From Planctopirus ephydatiae (lineage in GTDB: Bacteria; Planctomycetota; Planctomycetia; Planctomycetales; Planctomycetaceae): a DNA stretch of 64,000 bases. The notes under the pieces were generated by a model. It was given only the letters and a program-made list of their open reading frames with translations. It ran no database searches and was not told the DNA's origin. Where the stretch lies: contig NZ_CP036299.1 of NCBI RefSeq assembly GCF_007752345.1, positions 868,001 through 932,000 of the forward strand, read 5' to 3'. Below, one piece after another: positions 45,821-55,123 of the stretch. Positions within the stretch are counted from its first letter, which is position 1; each line of letters starts with the position of its first letter. A program made the position numbers and the translations under genes.

Positions 45821-46102
45821 GACCGATTCTTAACAAATCCTCTTGAGATGCCGGATATTCTGCTGATCGGACTCAATTTATGATTCAGGACGAACTTGAG
45901 CCCATGACTCACCAGAGTCTGTTGTTCGATTAGACATCATCGTTAATGCCGGGCGATCACTGGCGCAGCATGATTGCCCAAACTTGAGGCCGGGCGATAC
46001 CATTCCCAGAGATCCTTATCGAATTTCCATCGAGTCAGTTCTCGAAGAGAGAGGTCGCAAGGTGGTCACCTCGTGACAATTCAGCGATCCAGAAAGTTCA
46101 GC

Positions 46103-47227
46103 ATGCAGGACATTGATCGACCTTCGGCCGCCAGCTCGAAGACATCTGTAGTGCCAGTCAACCTGGGGCCACGCAGCTATCCGGTGCGGATTGGTGCGGG
46201 ACTGTCGAAGCAAGTGGCCATTGAGTTGGGCAATCCTGGATCGGCTCTGGTGGTTTCCGATACGAATGTGGCTCCATTGGCTGCTGAGAATCTGGCTCGA
46301 CAACTGGCCGAGGCTGGCTGGAATGTCCGGCTGGCTGTGCAACCAGCGGGTGAGACAGCCAAGTCCTTGAGTGAAATCGAAAAGCTCTATGATCAGTTGA
46401 TCGCCATGCAGGCTGATCGATCGACTCACGTGATTGCCGTCGGTGGTGGTGTGGTGGGTGACGCAGCGGGCTTTGCTGCTGCGACTTATGCCCGTGGGCT
46501 CCCTTTCATTCAGGTACCCACCACATTATTGGCGGCTGTTGATAGCTCAGTCGGTGGCAAGGTGGGTGTGAACCTGCCAGCCGCCAAGAACATTGTGGGG
46601 GCTTTTCATCAACCAAAAGCTGTCTTCATCGACACCGATCTGCTGGCAACCTTGCCGCCGCGAGAGTTTGCCGCCGGTATGGCTGAAGTCGTGAAGTACG
46701 GCATGATTCTCGATGAAAGTTTCTTTGACTGGCTCGAAGCCGAACAGGCAAGGATTCAATCGCATGACCCGACTTGTCTGGCCCGGATTATTCAGCGCAG
46801 TTGTGAACTGAAGGCCCAGGTGGTGGAAGCAGACGAATTTGAAACGACTGGTCTTCGAGCCGTGTTGAATTTTGGCCATACGTTCGGACACGCTTACGAA
46901 GCACTGGCGAAGTACGGCACACTGCTGCATGGCGAAGCAGTTTCAATCGGTATGATCGATGCCGCCACACTCGCCTGTCAGTTGGGACGCATTCCGGATG
47001 AAGTCGTTTCGCGACTTACGAAACTGCTGCAATCGTTTCAACTCCCGGTCTCACTTCCACCCGAGACAAAGCTCGAACCTCAACAGATCATTGCCACCAT
47101 GCGGCTCGACAAGAAATCGGTCGGTGGCAAGCTGAGGTTGATTCTTCCCACGAGAATTGGCCATGTCGAAAGCGTGCGCGATGTATCTGAAGAACTGGTT
47201 CTCAAGATTGTGGCCCGTCATGGCTGA
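46103..47227 (+). CDS. aroB: 3-dehydroquinate synthase
   Basis: 374 residues from ATG 46103; GTG 46073 has a better ribosome site (AAGGTGG) and may be the real start, while upstream codons look non-coding. Converts DAHP to 3-dehydroquinate in the shikimate pathway, NAD- and zinc-dependent. Signatures: VIAVGGGVVGDAAGFAAATY, QVPTTLLAAVDSSVGGKVGVN, AEVVKYGMI, ELKAQVVEADEFETTGLRA, LNFGHTFGHAYEAL, LHGEAVSIGM, DKKSVGGKLRLILP. Complete. Confidence 0.96.
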   Translation: MQDIDRPSAASSKTSVVPVNLGPRSYPVRIGAGLSKQVAIELGNPGSALVVSDTNVAPLAAENLARQLAEAGWNVRLAVQPAGETAKSLSEIEKLYDQLIAMQADRSTHVIAVGGGVVGDAAGFAAATYARGLPFIQVPTTLLAAVDSSVGGKVGVNLPAAKNIVGAFHQPKAVFIDTDLLATLPPREFAAGMAEVVKYGMILDESFFDWLEAEQARIQSHDPTCLARIIQRSCELKAQVVEADEFETTGLRAVLNFGHTFGHAYEALAKYGTLLHGEAVSIGMIDAATLACQLGRIPDEVVSRLTKLLQSFQLPVSLPPETKLEPQQIIATMRLDKKSVGGKLRLILPTRIGHVESVRDVSEELVLKIVARHG

Positions 47228-47384
47228 TGGTCAATGCTCACCAGGAATGCATCAGAATTAGCGAACCCCCATAAATCCACTTAAGACGCGTCGCGAAACA
47301 CTTTTGAATTGATTGCAAAGGCCCTCCGGCAGCAGGAAGGTCTTGCCTTCTTAAAGAAGTTACTCCTGCACTTGCCTACAAAAG

Positions 47385-47431
47385 CACGAGCCCTTCTCCC
47401 CTTACTGCAAAGAGGGGGAGAAGGGCTCGTG
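47385..47431. terminator. Perfect 17-bp inverted repeat between convergent genes
   Basis: Arms 47385-47401 and 47415-47431 (cacgagcccttctcccc and its complement) with a 13-nt loop. Core ccttctcccc resembles the REP-like elements at 764 and 40637. It lies between aroB and the DUF1080 gene and may terminate both. Confidence 0.7.
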
Positions 47432-47460
47432 GTTATCAACATGTTTTCCCGAGGCTGTGC

Positions 47461-48816
47461 CTAGTTAGCAAGTGGCTTGATCGAGAGGTTGCGGAACTCG
47501 ACGGCATCGCCATGGCCCGCAAAGCCAAAGTGTCCTTTCACCAGATCTTTGCCAGGATGTGGTGAATTCGCCATGTATTCTGTGATCTTCGAAAGATCGG
47601 TATCCAGAATGATGGTGCCATTGAGTTCGACGGTAATCTTGCTGCCATTGATGGTCACTTGCTGGAAGTTCCATTCCCCTGTGGGTCGCAAATAGCCACG
47701 CGTTGCAGCCGCCATACCATAAGCCGAGCCGTGGTACTGACGCACATCGAGCTTGGCATACTGGGGAGCATCATTGTCGAGAACCTGGAGCTCAGTCATG
47801 CCCGAATAGGCTGGATTGCCCTTGCCGGGATACCGAATCGCGAGGCCATTATTGCCGCCAGGTGGCAGGCGGAATTCGAGCCGGGCGACGAAATTGGCGT
47901 ATTCTTTTTCAGTATAAAGGTTACCCCCTTTACCCTTCTGGCAACGAATGGCACCGTTGACGACTTCGTACTGATCGGCCGCACCGGCCCAACCTGCCAG
48001 TGATTGGCCATCGAAAATCGATTCAAAGCCACTCTCTGACTTGCTGGCCAGAATTTTATTGGCTTCTTCGCTGCCGATTTCTCTGACGAAGATATTCCGC
48101 CAACTGATCTCACCGCCGTGAGTTTGCAGTTGAACGTAACCATTCTTGCGAAGAGGAGCCGATTTATCCCAGTAATTATCCATGATGGCGTGATCGACCA
48201 CGAGTTGATCGTTGAGATAAATCGTGGTGCGGGCACCCACTTGAATGATGCGGAAGCGATTCCACTCTTCAAAGGGTTTGTCAGCTTTGGCGAGCGGATC
48301 TTTACCAGGATGGTTTGGAAGATTGTTCCATAAGCCACCTGAGCCTTTGTCGGCACCAATCGAGAACTTGGCCGTCTCTGTGCTGTCCCAGATCTGAACC
48401 TGAGGCGTGGTGCGGAGGTAAATGCCGCTGTCGGCCTTGGGGACTGTCTTGTAATCGATCAGCAGTTCGATATCGCCAAAGGTCTTGTCGGTTGTCAGAT
48501 AAAGTCCATGTCCGTCGTTGATCAGAATGCCATCTTTGACGGACCAGTGGCGAGCAATATCTTCGAGGCTTTTGGCCTTGAAAGCGGCAAAGTCGGCTTC
48601 ACTCATGGCATCGAGCTTGCGGGGGTCAAATGTTCCTAAACCCCACCAGCCGGTTAGATCTTTTCCGTTGAACAATGCCGTAAATCCCGGAGGTGGATTG
48701 TTATCTTCCTGAGCCTGTGCAGGAGCAACGACAAAGAGCGAAAGCAGGCAGCCTGCGATTGAAAGCATGAGATATTCGGGAGAAAAGCGGGCAAGACGTT
48801 GTAAGGCATGCAGCAT
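47461..48816 (-). CDS. Secreted protein with two DUF1080 (3-keto-disaccharide hydrolase) domains
   Basis: 451 residues. Signal peptide near ~15-36 (LMLSIAGCLLSLFVVAPAQA). Two tandem lectin-like beta sandwiches: first from GFTALFNGKDLTGWWGLG (~44) to ~250, second from GFESIFDGQSLAGWAGA (~263) to the end. Each opens with the typical F-x-G-x-x-L-x-G-W motif. DUF1080 proteins bind or hydrolyse sugars and are expanded in planctomycetes. Probably exported to the periplasm or surface. Stands alone. Confidence 0.9.
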   Translation of the reverse strand: MLHALQRLARFSPEYLMLSIAGCLLSLFVVAPAQAQEDNNPPPGFTALFNGKDLTGWWGLGTFDPRKLDAMSEADFAAFKAKSLEDIARHWSVKDGILINDGHGLYLTTDKTFGDIELLIDYKTVPKADSGIYLRTTPQVQIWDSTETAKFSIGADKGSGGLWNNLPNHPGKDPLAKADKPFEEWNRFRIIQVGARTTIYLNDQLVVDHAIMDNYWDKSAPLRKNGYVQLQTHGGEISWRNIFVREIGSEEANKILASKSESGFESIFDGQSLAGWAGAADQYEVVNGAIRCQKGKGGNLYTEKEYANFVARLEFRLPPGGNNGLAIRYPGKGNPAYSGMTELQVLDNDAPQYAKLDVRQYHGSAYGMAAATRGYLRPTGEWNFQQVTINGSKITVELNGTIILDTDLSKITEYMANSPHPGKDLVKGHFGFAGHGDAVEFRNLSIKPLAN

Positions 48817-49189
48817 AGGTGTGTTCCTCAGGCAGAAATCTGGCGGGTCATTCTGGCGACCACTGGAGATTATCCAGCGGTACGTTTCGTCAGCCTAATA
48901 GCCTTTTTGCGAAAATGCCAATGGAATTCCTCATGTTGAACCGGGTCGTTCCCAATCCCGCGAAAAGATCATGAACTCATCGGAAACTCTGCACCGGGAG
49001 GTGGGAATCATCTGTTCCAACGCGGTGCAGCGGGCCATGGGCAGAAAACTCACCTTGCGTCATTCCCAGACACCGACGAAGATACATTGTTATTCCGTGC
49101 TGTTATTTCGCGAAATCATTAGCTGGAAGCAGACCGGATCAGCGACAGTTGTGACACAACGGCACCACTAGATAAGTTAAAGATCGAGC
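48817..49189. other. Intergenic region, 373 bp, between divergent genes
   Basis: Holds the promoters of the DUF1080 gene and the methyltransferase gene. A 66-codon plus-strand frame at 48971 has no recognisable features. Nothing else seen. Confidence 0.4.
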
Positions 49190-49984
49190 ATGGACGCTCA
49201 TACAAAGACCAGCCAACTGGTTTCTGAATCAAATACTGTTACTGCAAAAGTGCCTTCTCTGGCGTATGGTGTCGATCCGACCCGGCCAGAAAAGTACAGC
49301 TTGAGACAGGCGCGGTATCATGCCGTCAGTGAAGAGATTGCCCGGCTGATTCCCGAATTCAAGGCTTCTGGCCGTCGACTCAAGATTCTCGATGTGGGGA
49401 TCTGGAATGGCGTGCTCATGCGTTATGTCGAAGCTTTGCCAGGTTCAGAAATTGTCGATCTGCATGGGGTTGATCTCACTCTGCAGCCCACCATTTACAA
49501 GCCGGAAAAGTGGGCCAGCCTCAATGCCGGCGATCTCATGGGCGGCCTCAACTTTCTGGAATCAAATCAGTTCGATCTGGTGGTCTGCGAGCAGGTGCTG
49601 GAGCATCTTCCGACCGTTGACGATGCAATTTCGACTCTGGGCCGGGTGCTGGCACCGGGGGGATTGTTGATTGTCGGAGTGCCGATTTTCCCGGAAGGCA
49701 TTCATCTCGTTCGCAAACATCTGGTTCCTGCTGTCGATAAACTGGTGGGCAAAAAGAAGCCACGTGGCCACCTCCAGGCTTTCAGCAAGCGGACATTTAT
49801 TGGTGCAGTGACTCAGCACGCTCCAGTCAAAGTGGTCGCAGCCCGAGGTTTTCGAATTTTTTCGGGCGGATTACTCCGGCCATTGGAAAACCAGAAATGG
49901 TGGTGGCAATTGAATCGCACAGCGGGCGAGACATTGCCTTCGCTTTGCACCGAGATTCAGGTTCTGGCTCGCAAAGCCGCCTGA
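49190..49984 (+). CDS. Class I SAM-dependent methyltransferase
   Basis: 264 residues, cytosolic. SAM motif LKILDVGIWNGVLMRYVE, then LHGVDLTLQP, FDLVVCEQVLEHLPTVDDA and LAPGGLLIVGVP, the methyltransferase-11 pattern. Substrate unknown; the layout is common in polysaccharide or lipid modification. It does not show features of BtaB, the N-methyltransferase that partners BtaA. Confidence 0.85.
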   Translation: MDAHTKTSQLVSESNTVTAKVPSLAYGVDPTRPEKYSLRQARYHAVSEEIARLIPEFKASGRRLKILDVGIWNGVLMRYVEALPGSEIVDLHGVDLTLQPTIYKPEKWASLNAGDLMGGLNFLESNQFDLVVCEQVLEHLPTVDDAISTLGRVLAPGGLLIVGVPIFPEGIHLVRKHLVPAVDKLVGKKKPRGHLQAFSKRTFIGAVTQHAPVKVVAARGFRIFSGGLLRPLENQKWWWQLNRTAGETLPSLCTEIQVLARKAA

Positions 49985-50629
49985 TGTTCATAGCGGCTCT
50001 CAAAAATCGTGAGAAAAGTTCGATTTGAGAGAGAGATTCGCGGAACTTTCACCAGAGATTCATCGCGAAACCATGTTGTTTTGGATGATATATGAAGCTG
50101 GGGAAGTTGATTTTGCTGCTCCCAAAGCATGGTTAGTGGCAATGCTGCCAATGTCGGCAGGCTCCTCCGGTGACAGGTAGCCAGAAGTTCTGGTCAGAGG
50201 TTTTCGTTCTAGGAGACAATTACCTCTGACACAGTTTCGGGCTGAATCATCTGGCGGGTGATCCTGCAGGGGGCCACGAAAATGCTTGCGAATTCCATGG
50301 CTGTCGGGCGAGAGTTTGCCAAAGGCGAGCACCCCGGCAGCACGCCTGATGAAGGAAATCAAGGTCGATTTCTCTCATCCGGTCCCGAAGTTTCGGCAAC
50401 TTTGCCTGACGTTCACTCACTGCGAAATACGCACTTTCTGCCCGGTCGAGAAGCCCTTGAGCAACTCGAATGGAACTGGCGGCCAGCGGGATCCGGGCGT
50501 CCCGGACCCAGACATCCAGGCGAGGATCAAAAACGGGGAAAGGATCTGCTCGGCGAATTTCCGGCTCCTCGAGAGCGTGGTGTTTCGGTCGAAAGTCGTC
50601 TTTCGCCCGTCGAAGATCGACAGGAACGA
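49985..50629. other. Intergenic region, 645 bp, upstream of the plcP-like gene
   Basis: The open frame of the phosphoesterase extends back to about 50258, but the extra ~124 residues are unlike the family and rich in Pro/Arg/Gly, so I treat this as untranslated. It should contain the promoter for the plcP-btaA pair. No clear Pho-box-like direct repeat was found by eye. Confidence 0.4.
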
Positions 50630-51493
50630 GTGATCCGGACGGTCTTTGTCAGCGATACTCATCTCGGTTGCCGACATGCCCACGCCGTCGAACTTCTCGA
50701 TTTTCTACGAAGCGTCGAGCCCGAATCGCTCTATCTCGTGGGTGACATTATTGACGGCTGGAAGCTGAAAAAATCGTTCGCCTGGAAGCAGGTGTACAAC
50801 GATATTCTCTCGCGGCTACACGAACTGGCGGCCTCCGGCACAAAAATCTATCTCACTCCTGGAAATCACGATGCGTTTTTACGCCGGTTCCAATGGGGGT
50901 TTGATTTCGTCACGATTGAAGATGAATTTATCTTTGAAGCGGCCGATGGCCGGAAATATCTTGTCATTCATGGCGACAAATTTGATGTTGTCGAACAGAG
51001 TGCCCAGTGGGTCTCAGGTGTCGCCTCGATTGGTTACGACCTGCTGCTTTCGGCGAACTGGCTCTTCAGCCGGTGGTTTAAAGCTCCGGCCAGTGGCAGT
51101 TATTCGTTCAGCGGTCGCGTCAAACGGAGTGTCAAACAGGCTGTTCGATACATCAGTTCCTTCGAGCAACGTCTAGCCAGGTATGCCCTTGAACAAGGTT
51201 GCGAAGGGGTGATCTGCGGCCACATCCATACCCCAGCACATGATCACCGTCACGGAATCGTGTACTGCAACACCGGGGACTGGGTTGAGAATTGCACCGC
51301 GTTTGTGGAATATGCCCATGGAGAAATGGAATTGATCCATTACTTTGAAACTTTCTCCACGCGGAAAACGAGTGCTGCAGATTGCAGCCATGAAACTTCG
51401 GTGACGGACAACAGCTTGCCTCTGCCCATTCCTGCCCTGGCCTGTGCCTGCAGTGAATTGGCACCACAGGATCTGGCTGCTGTCCCGTGCTGA
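50630..51493 (+). CDS. plcP: PlcP/LpxH-like metallophosphoesterase
   Basis: 287 residues from GTG 50630 (AGGAA five bases upstream), the point where family similarity begins. Calcineurin-type motifs: FVSDTHLG, YLVGDIIDGWKLKKSF, YLTPGNHDAFLRR, YLVIHGDKFD, CEGVICGHIHTPAHD and YCNTGDWVENCTAFVEY. The close run VGDIIDGW ... VIHGD-FD ... GHIH ... NTGDWVE is that of PlcP, the phospholipase C that releases diacylglycerol from phospholipids under phosphate limitation; LpxH-type UDP-diacylglucosamine hydrolase is the alternative. The C-terminal ~30 residues are Cys/Pro-rich and unlike the family. Followed closely by btaA, which supports the PlcP reading. Confidence 0.82.
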   Translation: MIRTVFVSDTHLGCRHAHAVELLDFLRSVEPESLYLVGDIIDGWKLKKSFAWKQVYNDILSRLHELAASGTKIYLTPGNHDAFLRRFQWGFDFVTIEDEFIFEAADGRKYLVIHGDKFDVVEQSAQWVSGVASIGYDLLLSANWLFSRWFKAPASGSYSFSGRVKRSVKQAVRYISSFEQRLARYALEQGCEGVICGHIHTPAHDHRHGIVYCNTGDWVENCTAFVEYAHGEMELIHYFETFSTRKTSAADCSHETSVTDNSLPLPIPALACACSELAPQDLAAVPC

Positions 51494-51543
51494 AGCTTGC
51501 TCCGATTCCCGTGTGGCCACTATCAGCAACCGGGAATCGACGG

Positions 51544-52746
51544 ATGGTTGTCGAAAAGCTCAGCAAGACATGGTTTAACCTCGTCCATGGCCGAAATCTG
51601 GTCTACAACCAGTGCTGGGAAGACCCTCGCTTAGACCGGGTAGCCCTCGAACTGACTTCGAATGACCGCGTGGTGGTCATCACTTCCGCTGGTTGTAATG
51701 CTTTGGATTATGCACTGGCGGGTGCAGGCCACGTCCATGCTGTCGATATGAACCTGCGGCAAAATGCACTGCTGGAACTGAAGCAGGCCGGCATTCGCAA
51801 GCTCGATTACGAAGACTTCTTTCAGATTTTTGGTAACGGTGGTCATCCCCAGTGGAGTACCATTTACACACAAAAGCTGCGACCGGAACTGAGTGATACC
51901 ACCCGCAAGTTCTGGGATCGCAAGAAAGCCTTCTTTACAGGCGATACCCGTCGCAAGTCGTTCTATTTTCACTGCACTTCGGGCACATTTGCCTACATTA
52001 TCAATGTTTACATCGACCGGATTGCCAAGCTGCGTGACGGGGTCAATGCCATCCTGGCAGCCAGCAGCCTCGAACAACAGCGCGATATCTTCAGGCAGTA
52101 CAAGCTGGCCGAATCGCTCTGGCGGCCCTTCATCCGCTGGGCGATGCGGCGCGATATGACTCTGGCACTGCTGGGAGTTCCCAGGGCTCAACGTAAGCAG
52201 ATCGACGAGCAGTATCCCGGTGGGATTCTGCAGTTCGTGATGGATCGCGTCGAAGCCGTCTTCACCAAGCTGCCCATTAAAGATAACTATTTCTGGCGTG
52301 TTTACCTCACAGGTCAGTACACACCCGAATGCTGCCCCGAGTATCTGAAGCCCGAAGGCTTTGCACAGCTTAAGGCTGGGGCCGTCGATCGAGTGAGCAC
52401 GCATACCAACCACATTCTTGGGTTCCTGCAGGAAACGCCGCATCAGATCTCGCGGTTCATTCTGCTCGATCACATGGATTGGCTTTCCAAAGATCCCGCG
52501 ATGGCCATCCTCACTCAGGAATGGCAGGGGATCATGGACAAAGCCGCCCCCAATGCCCGCGTATTGTGGCGTTCAGCTGGCCTCAATGGTGAGTTCGTAA
52601 ACCCTATTCAGGTTACTGTGAACGGCCAGAAGAAAACTCTGGGTGAAGCCCTCGAGTACAATCGTCCGCTGGCCGAAGAACTCCATGCGAAAGACCGCGT
52701 GCATACTTACGGCAGCTTCTGCATTGCGAACATCAAGAACACATAA
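51544..52746 (+). CDS. btaA: BtaA-like diacylglycerol 3-amino-3-carboxypropyltransferase (DUF3419)
   Basis: 400 residues from ATG 51544 (GGGAA upstream); an in-frame GTG at 51487 would overlap the plcP-like gene. Transfers the aminocarboxypropyl group of SAM to diacylglycerol, giving diacylglycerylhomoserine, the first step of betaine lipid DGTS. Signatures: LVYNQCWEDPRLDRVAL, VVVITSAGCNALDYALAGAG, VHAVDMNLRQNALLELK, TGQYTPECCPEYL and ILLDHMDWLSKDP. The next step needs an N-methyltransferase (BtaB), which is not beside it. Same strand as the plcP-like gene, 50 bp apart. Confidence 0.88.
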   Translation: MVVEKLSKTWFNLVHGRNLVYNQCWEDPRLDRVALELTSNDRVVVITSAGCNALDYALAGAGHVHAVDMNLRQNALLELKQAGIRKLDYEDFFQIFGNGGHPQWSTIYTQKLRPELSDTTRKFWDRKKAFFTGDTRRKSFYFHCTSGTFAYIINVYIDRIAKLRDGVNAILAASSLEQQRDIFRQYKLAESLWRPFIRWAMRRDMTLALLGVPRAQRKQIDEQYPGGILQFVMDRVEAVFTKLPIKDNYFWRVYLTGQYTPECCPEYLKPEGFAQLKAGAVDRVSTHTNHILGFLQETPHQISRFILLDHMDWLSKDPAMAILTQEWQGIMDKAAPNARVLWRSAGLNGEFVNPIQVTVNGQKKTLGEALEYNRPLAEELHAKDRVHTYGSFCIANIKNT

Positions 52747-52865
52747 CCGCTGTTGCGGTCAATGATCGTCTTGAGACTGAACCTGCTGTCGTGGGCTCGA
52801 TCGTCATAGAGCAGACTCTTCTGCAGTCATGACTTGCGTGCATGTTCGCCATCCACAACCAGCCT

Positions 52866-52911
52866 CAACCAACCTGGGGTCAAACGGAGTCGTTTGACCC
52901 CAGGTTGGTTG
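52866..52911. terminator. Perfect 20-bp inverted repeat between convergent genes
   Basis: Arms 52866-52885 and 52892-52911, core tggggtcaaac, with a 6-nt loop. It lies between btaA and the convergent hydrolase gene. There is no long T-run, but stem strength suggests bidirectional termination; it may also be a member of a dispersed family. Confidence 0.75.
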
Positions 52912-52942
52912 CCACTTATCTCTCGAATACGAATTCCCGTCT

Positions 52943-54109
52943 TTACTTCTTCCCTTTGACTTTATGTTCGAGTGTGCAATCGGCTTCTGCAGGGACAGCC
53001 GGGCCTTTGCGATCGACAGGATGCGTGAACAGGTATTTCCAGACATCCTCATAAAGGTAGACACCCTTCGAATTTTTGGGAGACGGCCCGCCCGGAACCG
53101 AAGCACCGTGGGCTTTGTTGGCATCGTTCCCCACATTGGCATTCGTGACCAGACGACGGGTATTGCTGAATGGGGGTTTGGCTTCATCGACATTCACAAT
53201 CGGGCCAAAGTCATTGAGCCCCAGTAACAGCCACGACCGGCAGTAATGGTCTGCAGTCCAGCCACCATCCAGCACATGCGTAAAGCCAAAGAATCGTTCA
53301 TGCGGTGTGGCTGAAGGAAGCTTGTACCAACCTTCCAACTGATCGCGCGGGCCGGAAAACATGACAACGCGATCCACCTTCTGATGGACGGCAAACCGGG
53401 CAGCTGTCGTCGAACCGTGCGAAATCCCGCTCATGATGACATCTTCCCAGCGGAGATCACCCTCGTCGGTCAGGAATTGCTCCCATTTCCCCTGGGGATT
53501 TTCTTTGGCCAGCCATTTCACAAACTGACGCGAGCGTTCGGCCATGCCATCCGGGAGCGGGATATCAATATCGGGACTGAAGTCTTCGCCGGTTGCTGCT
53601 TCAAGGCGAATTCGCCCCAGATAGAGTTCATCGGGTGGTGGCTCTTTGTTGAGCTTGCCAAACCAGCCATTCGCATAATGGACTTGAATGCCATGCAGTC
53701 CATAGCCAGAGATCCGCTCAAACAGCCCTTGATTGTGGCCCATCAACCAGATCACCAGTTTGCCTCGCGGTTTGACGCGCGTATCGACGACGGCATGCTG
53801 CACATCCTGCGGCTTGCCGTCTTTGTTAAAGACAAAGCCAATCTCGGGATGCTCTTTGGCCCTCGGATCGATCTGACTGGCCCGGGCCGTGAGGTCGTAC
53901 CGTTTCGGGGATTTATCGTCGTATGCGGGTGCGACTCGAACGGCAGCACTCTTCGTGGTGTTGGGTGGTAAAGCACTGGTTCTGGAAGATTTCGACTGGG
54001 CCGAAGCTGGTTCCAGTGTGCCCAGCAGCAGCAGTCCCGACAGGCAGAAACCAATTGTTTTCCAATCCAGGAGGGAACCCAAATGCCTCGATACTTCGCA
54101 TATCTTCAT
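52943..54109 (-). CDS. Secreted alpha/beta-hydrolase-like protein
   Basis: 388 residues. Signal peptide near ~18-38 (IGFCLSGLLLLGTLEPASA). The core has GKLVIWLMGHNQG, then the nucleophile-elbow motif G-I-S-H-G-S (MSGISHGSTTAARFAV) and strand VDRVVMFSGPRDQL, as in serine hydrolases. A Lys-rich tail ends KVKGKK. Exact substrate unknown; cytosolic family members include esterases and peptidases. Located tail-to-tail with btaA across a strong palindrome. Confidence 0.82.
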   Translation of the reverse strand: MKICEVSRHLGSLLDWKTIGFCLSGLLLLGTLEPASAQSKSSRTSALPPNTTKSAAVRVAPAYDDKSPKRYDLTARASQIDPRAKEHPEIGFVFNKDGKPQDVQHAVVDTRVKPRGKLVIWLMGHNQGLFERISGYGLHGIQVHYANGWFGKLNKEPPPDELYLGRIRLEAATGEDFSPDIDIPLPDGMAERSRQFVKWLAKENPQGKWEQFLTDEGDLRWEDVIMSGISHGSTTAARFAVHQKVDRVVMFSGPRDQLEGWYKLPSATPHERFFGFTHVLDGGWTADHYCRSWLLLGLNDFGPIVNVDEAKPPFSNTRRLVTNANVGNDANKAHGASVPGGPSPKNSKGVYLYEDVWKYLFTHPVDRKGPAVPAEADCTLEHKVKGKK

Positions 54110-54279
54110 CAGCCAACACTCCTCAAGTCATCAGTCTCCAGATGCAGGTTGTCATCAGGTTGTACCGGATCTTGATTCCCAAGGGGACATTCTTTTGGGA
54201 GAATCCTGAACGTTGAAAGCGGTCCATGATCCGGCTGTTCATGGGAACTGGTGGTTTATTGCGGGAAAGAAAGTTCGCC

Positions 54280-55104
54280 ATGGCTGATGAAAAACGAACG
54301 GCCGTCAGTTATCTCGTTTTTGATATTGAAGCGATTGCCGACGGTGAACTGGTTTCCCGGATCCGCTTTCCAGGTGAAAATCTTTCGGCAGAGGCGGCTA
54401 TTGCGAAGTACCGCGCCGAGTTGATGGAAACGACGGGAAAAGATGTTCTCCCCGTCACCTACATGCTCCCGGTCTCAGTGGCCATTGCCAAAATCGATCC
54501 CGAGTTTCGCCTGCTCGATCTGGTCGTTCTCGATGCACCGGAGTATCGCCCACACCGGATTGCTCAGCTCTTCTGGCAAGGATGGCAGCATTACGGCTAT
54601 CCCACACTGGTCAGCTTTAATGGGCGTTCTTATGACATGCCTGTTCTGGAACTGGCGGCACTGCGCTATGGTTTCTCGATCCCTGCGTGGTTCTCTTTAG
54701 AACTGAGATCTTTTGAGCAGCCCCGCAATCGCTACAACAGTTCGTCTCACTTCGACCTGTGCGACTTCTTCTCGAACTTCGGTGCCACAAGACTTTCGGG
54801 CGGGCTGAATCTCTTGGCCAACGTGCTGGGAAAGCCCGGCAAAAGTGGCATCGATGGTTCGATGGTGCAGGATTTTCATCATCAGGGACGCGACGAAGAA
54901 ATCAACGACTATTGTCGCTGTGATGTGCTGGATACCTATTTCGTTTTTCTCAGAAGCCAGGTGCTGCAGGGCAAGTTGACGCTTCAGCGTGAGCAACAAC
55001 TAGTGGGTGAAACAAAAACATGGCTGGAAAATCAGGCTGCCAGCTCACCAGCCTATCAGCATTATCTCTCGCATTGGGGTGATTGGCAGCCTCCACCCGT
55101 CTGA
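54280..55104 (+). CDS. PolB-like 3'-5' exonuclease (RNase H fold)
   Basis: 274 residues from ATG 54280; ATGs at 54226 and 54241 are in frame. DEDDy exonuclease motifs: [10 protein letters not shown] (Exo I D-x-E), [18 protein letters not shown] (Exo II) and [15 protein letters not shown] (Exo III Y-x3-D). Two-metal nuclease acting on single-stranded DNA or RNA ends; belongs to the standalone exonuclease family related to PolB proofreading domains. Cytosolic. No partner genes nearby. Confidence 0.88.
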   Translation: MADEKRTAVSYLVFDIEAIADGELVSRIRFPGENLSAEAAIAKYRAELMETTGKDVLPVTYMLPVSVAIAKIDPEFRLLDLVVLDAPEYRPHRIAQLFWQGWQHYGYPTLVSFNGRSYDMPVLELAALRYGFSIPAWFSLELRSFEQPRNRYNSSSHFDLCDFFSNFGATRLSGGLNLLANVLGKPGKSGIDGSMVQDFHHQGRDEEINDYCRCDVLDTYFVFLRSQVLQGKLTLQREQQLVGETKTWLENQAASSPAYQHYLSHWGDWQPPPV

Positions 55105-55123
55105 AGCCAGCAACCAGAGAAGG

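Noticed and set aside
48971-49171. 66-codon gene before the methyltransferase
   Set aside because: No ribosome site or recognisable features; probably chance.
50258-50629. N-terminal extension of the plcP-like protein
   Set aside because: Low-complexity, unlike the family, and a GTG with a good ribosome site lies exactly where homology starts.
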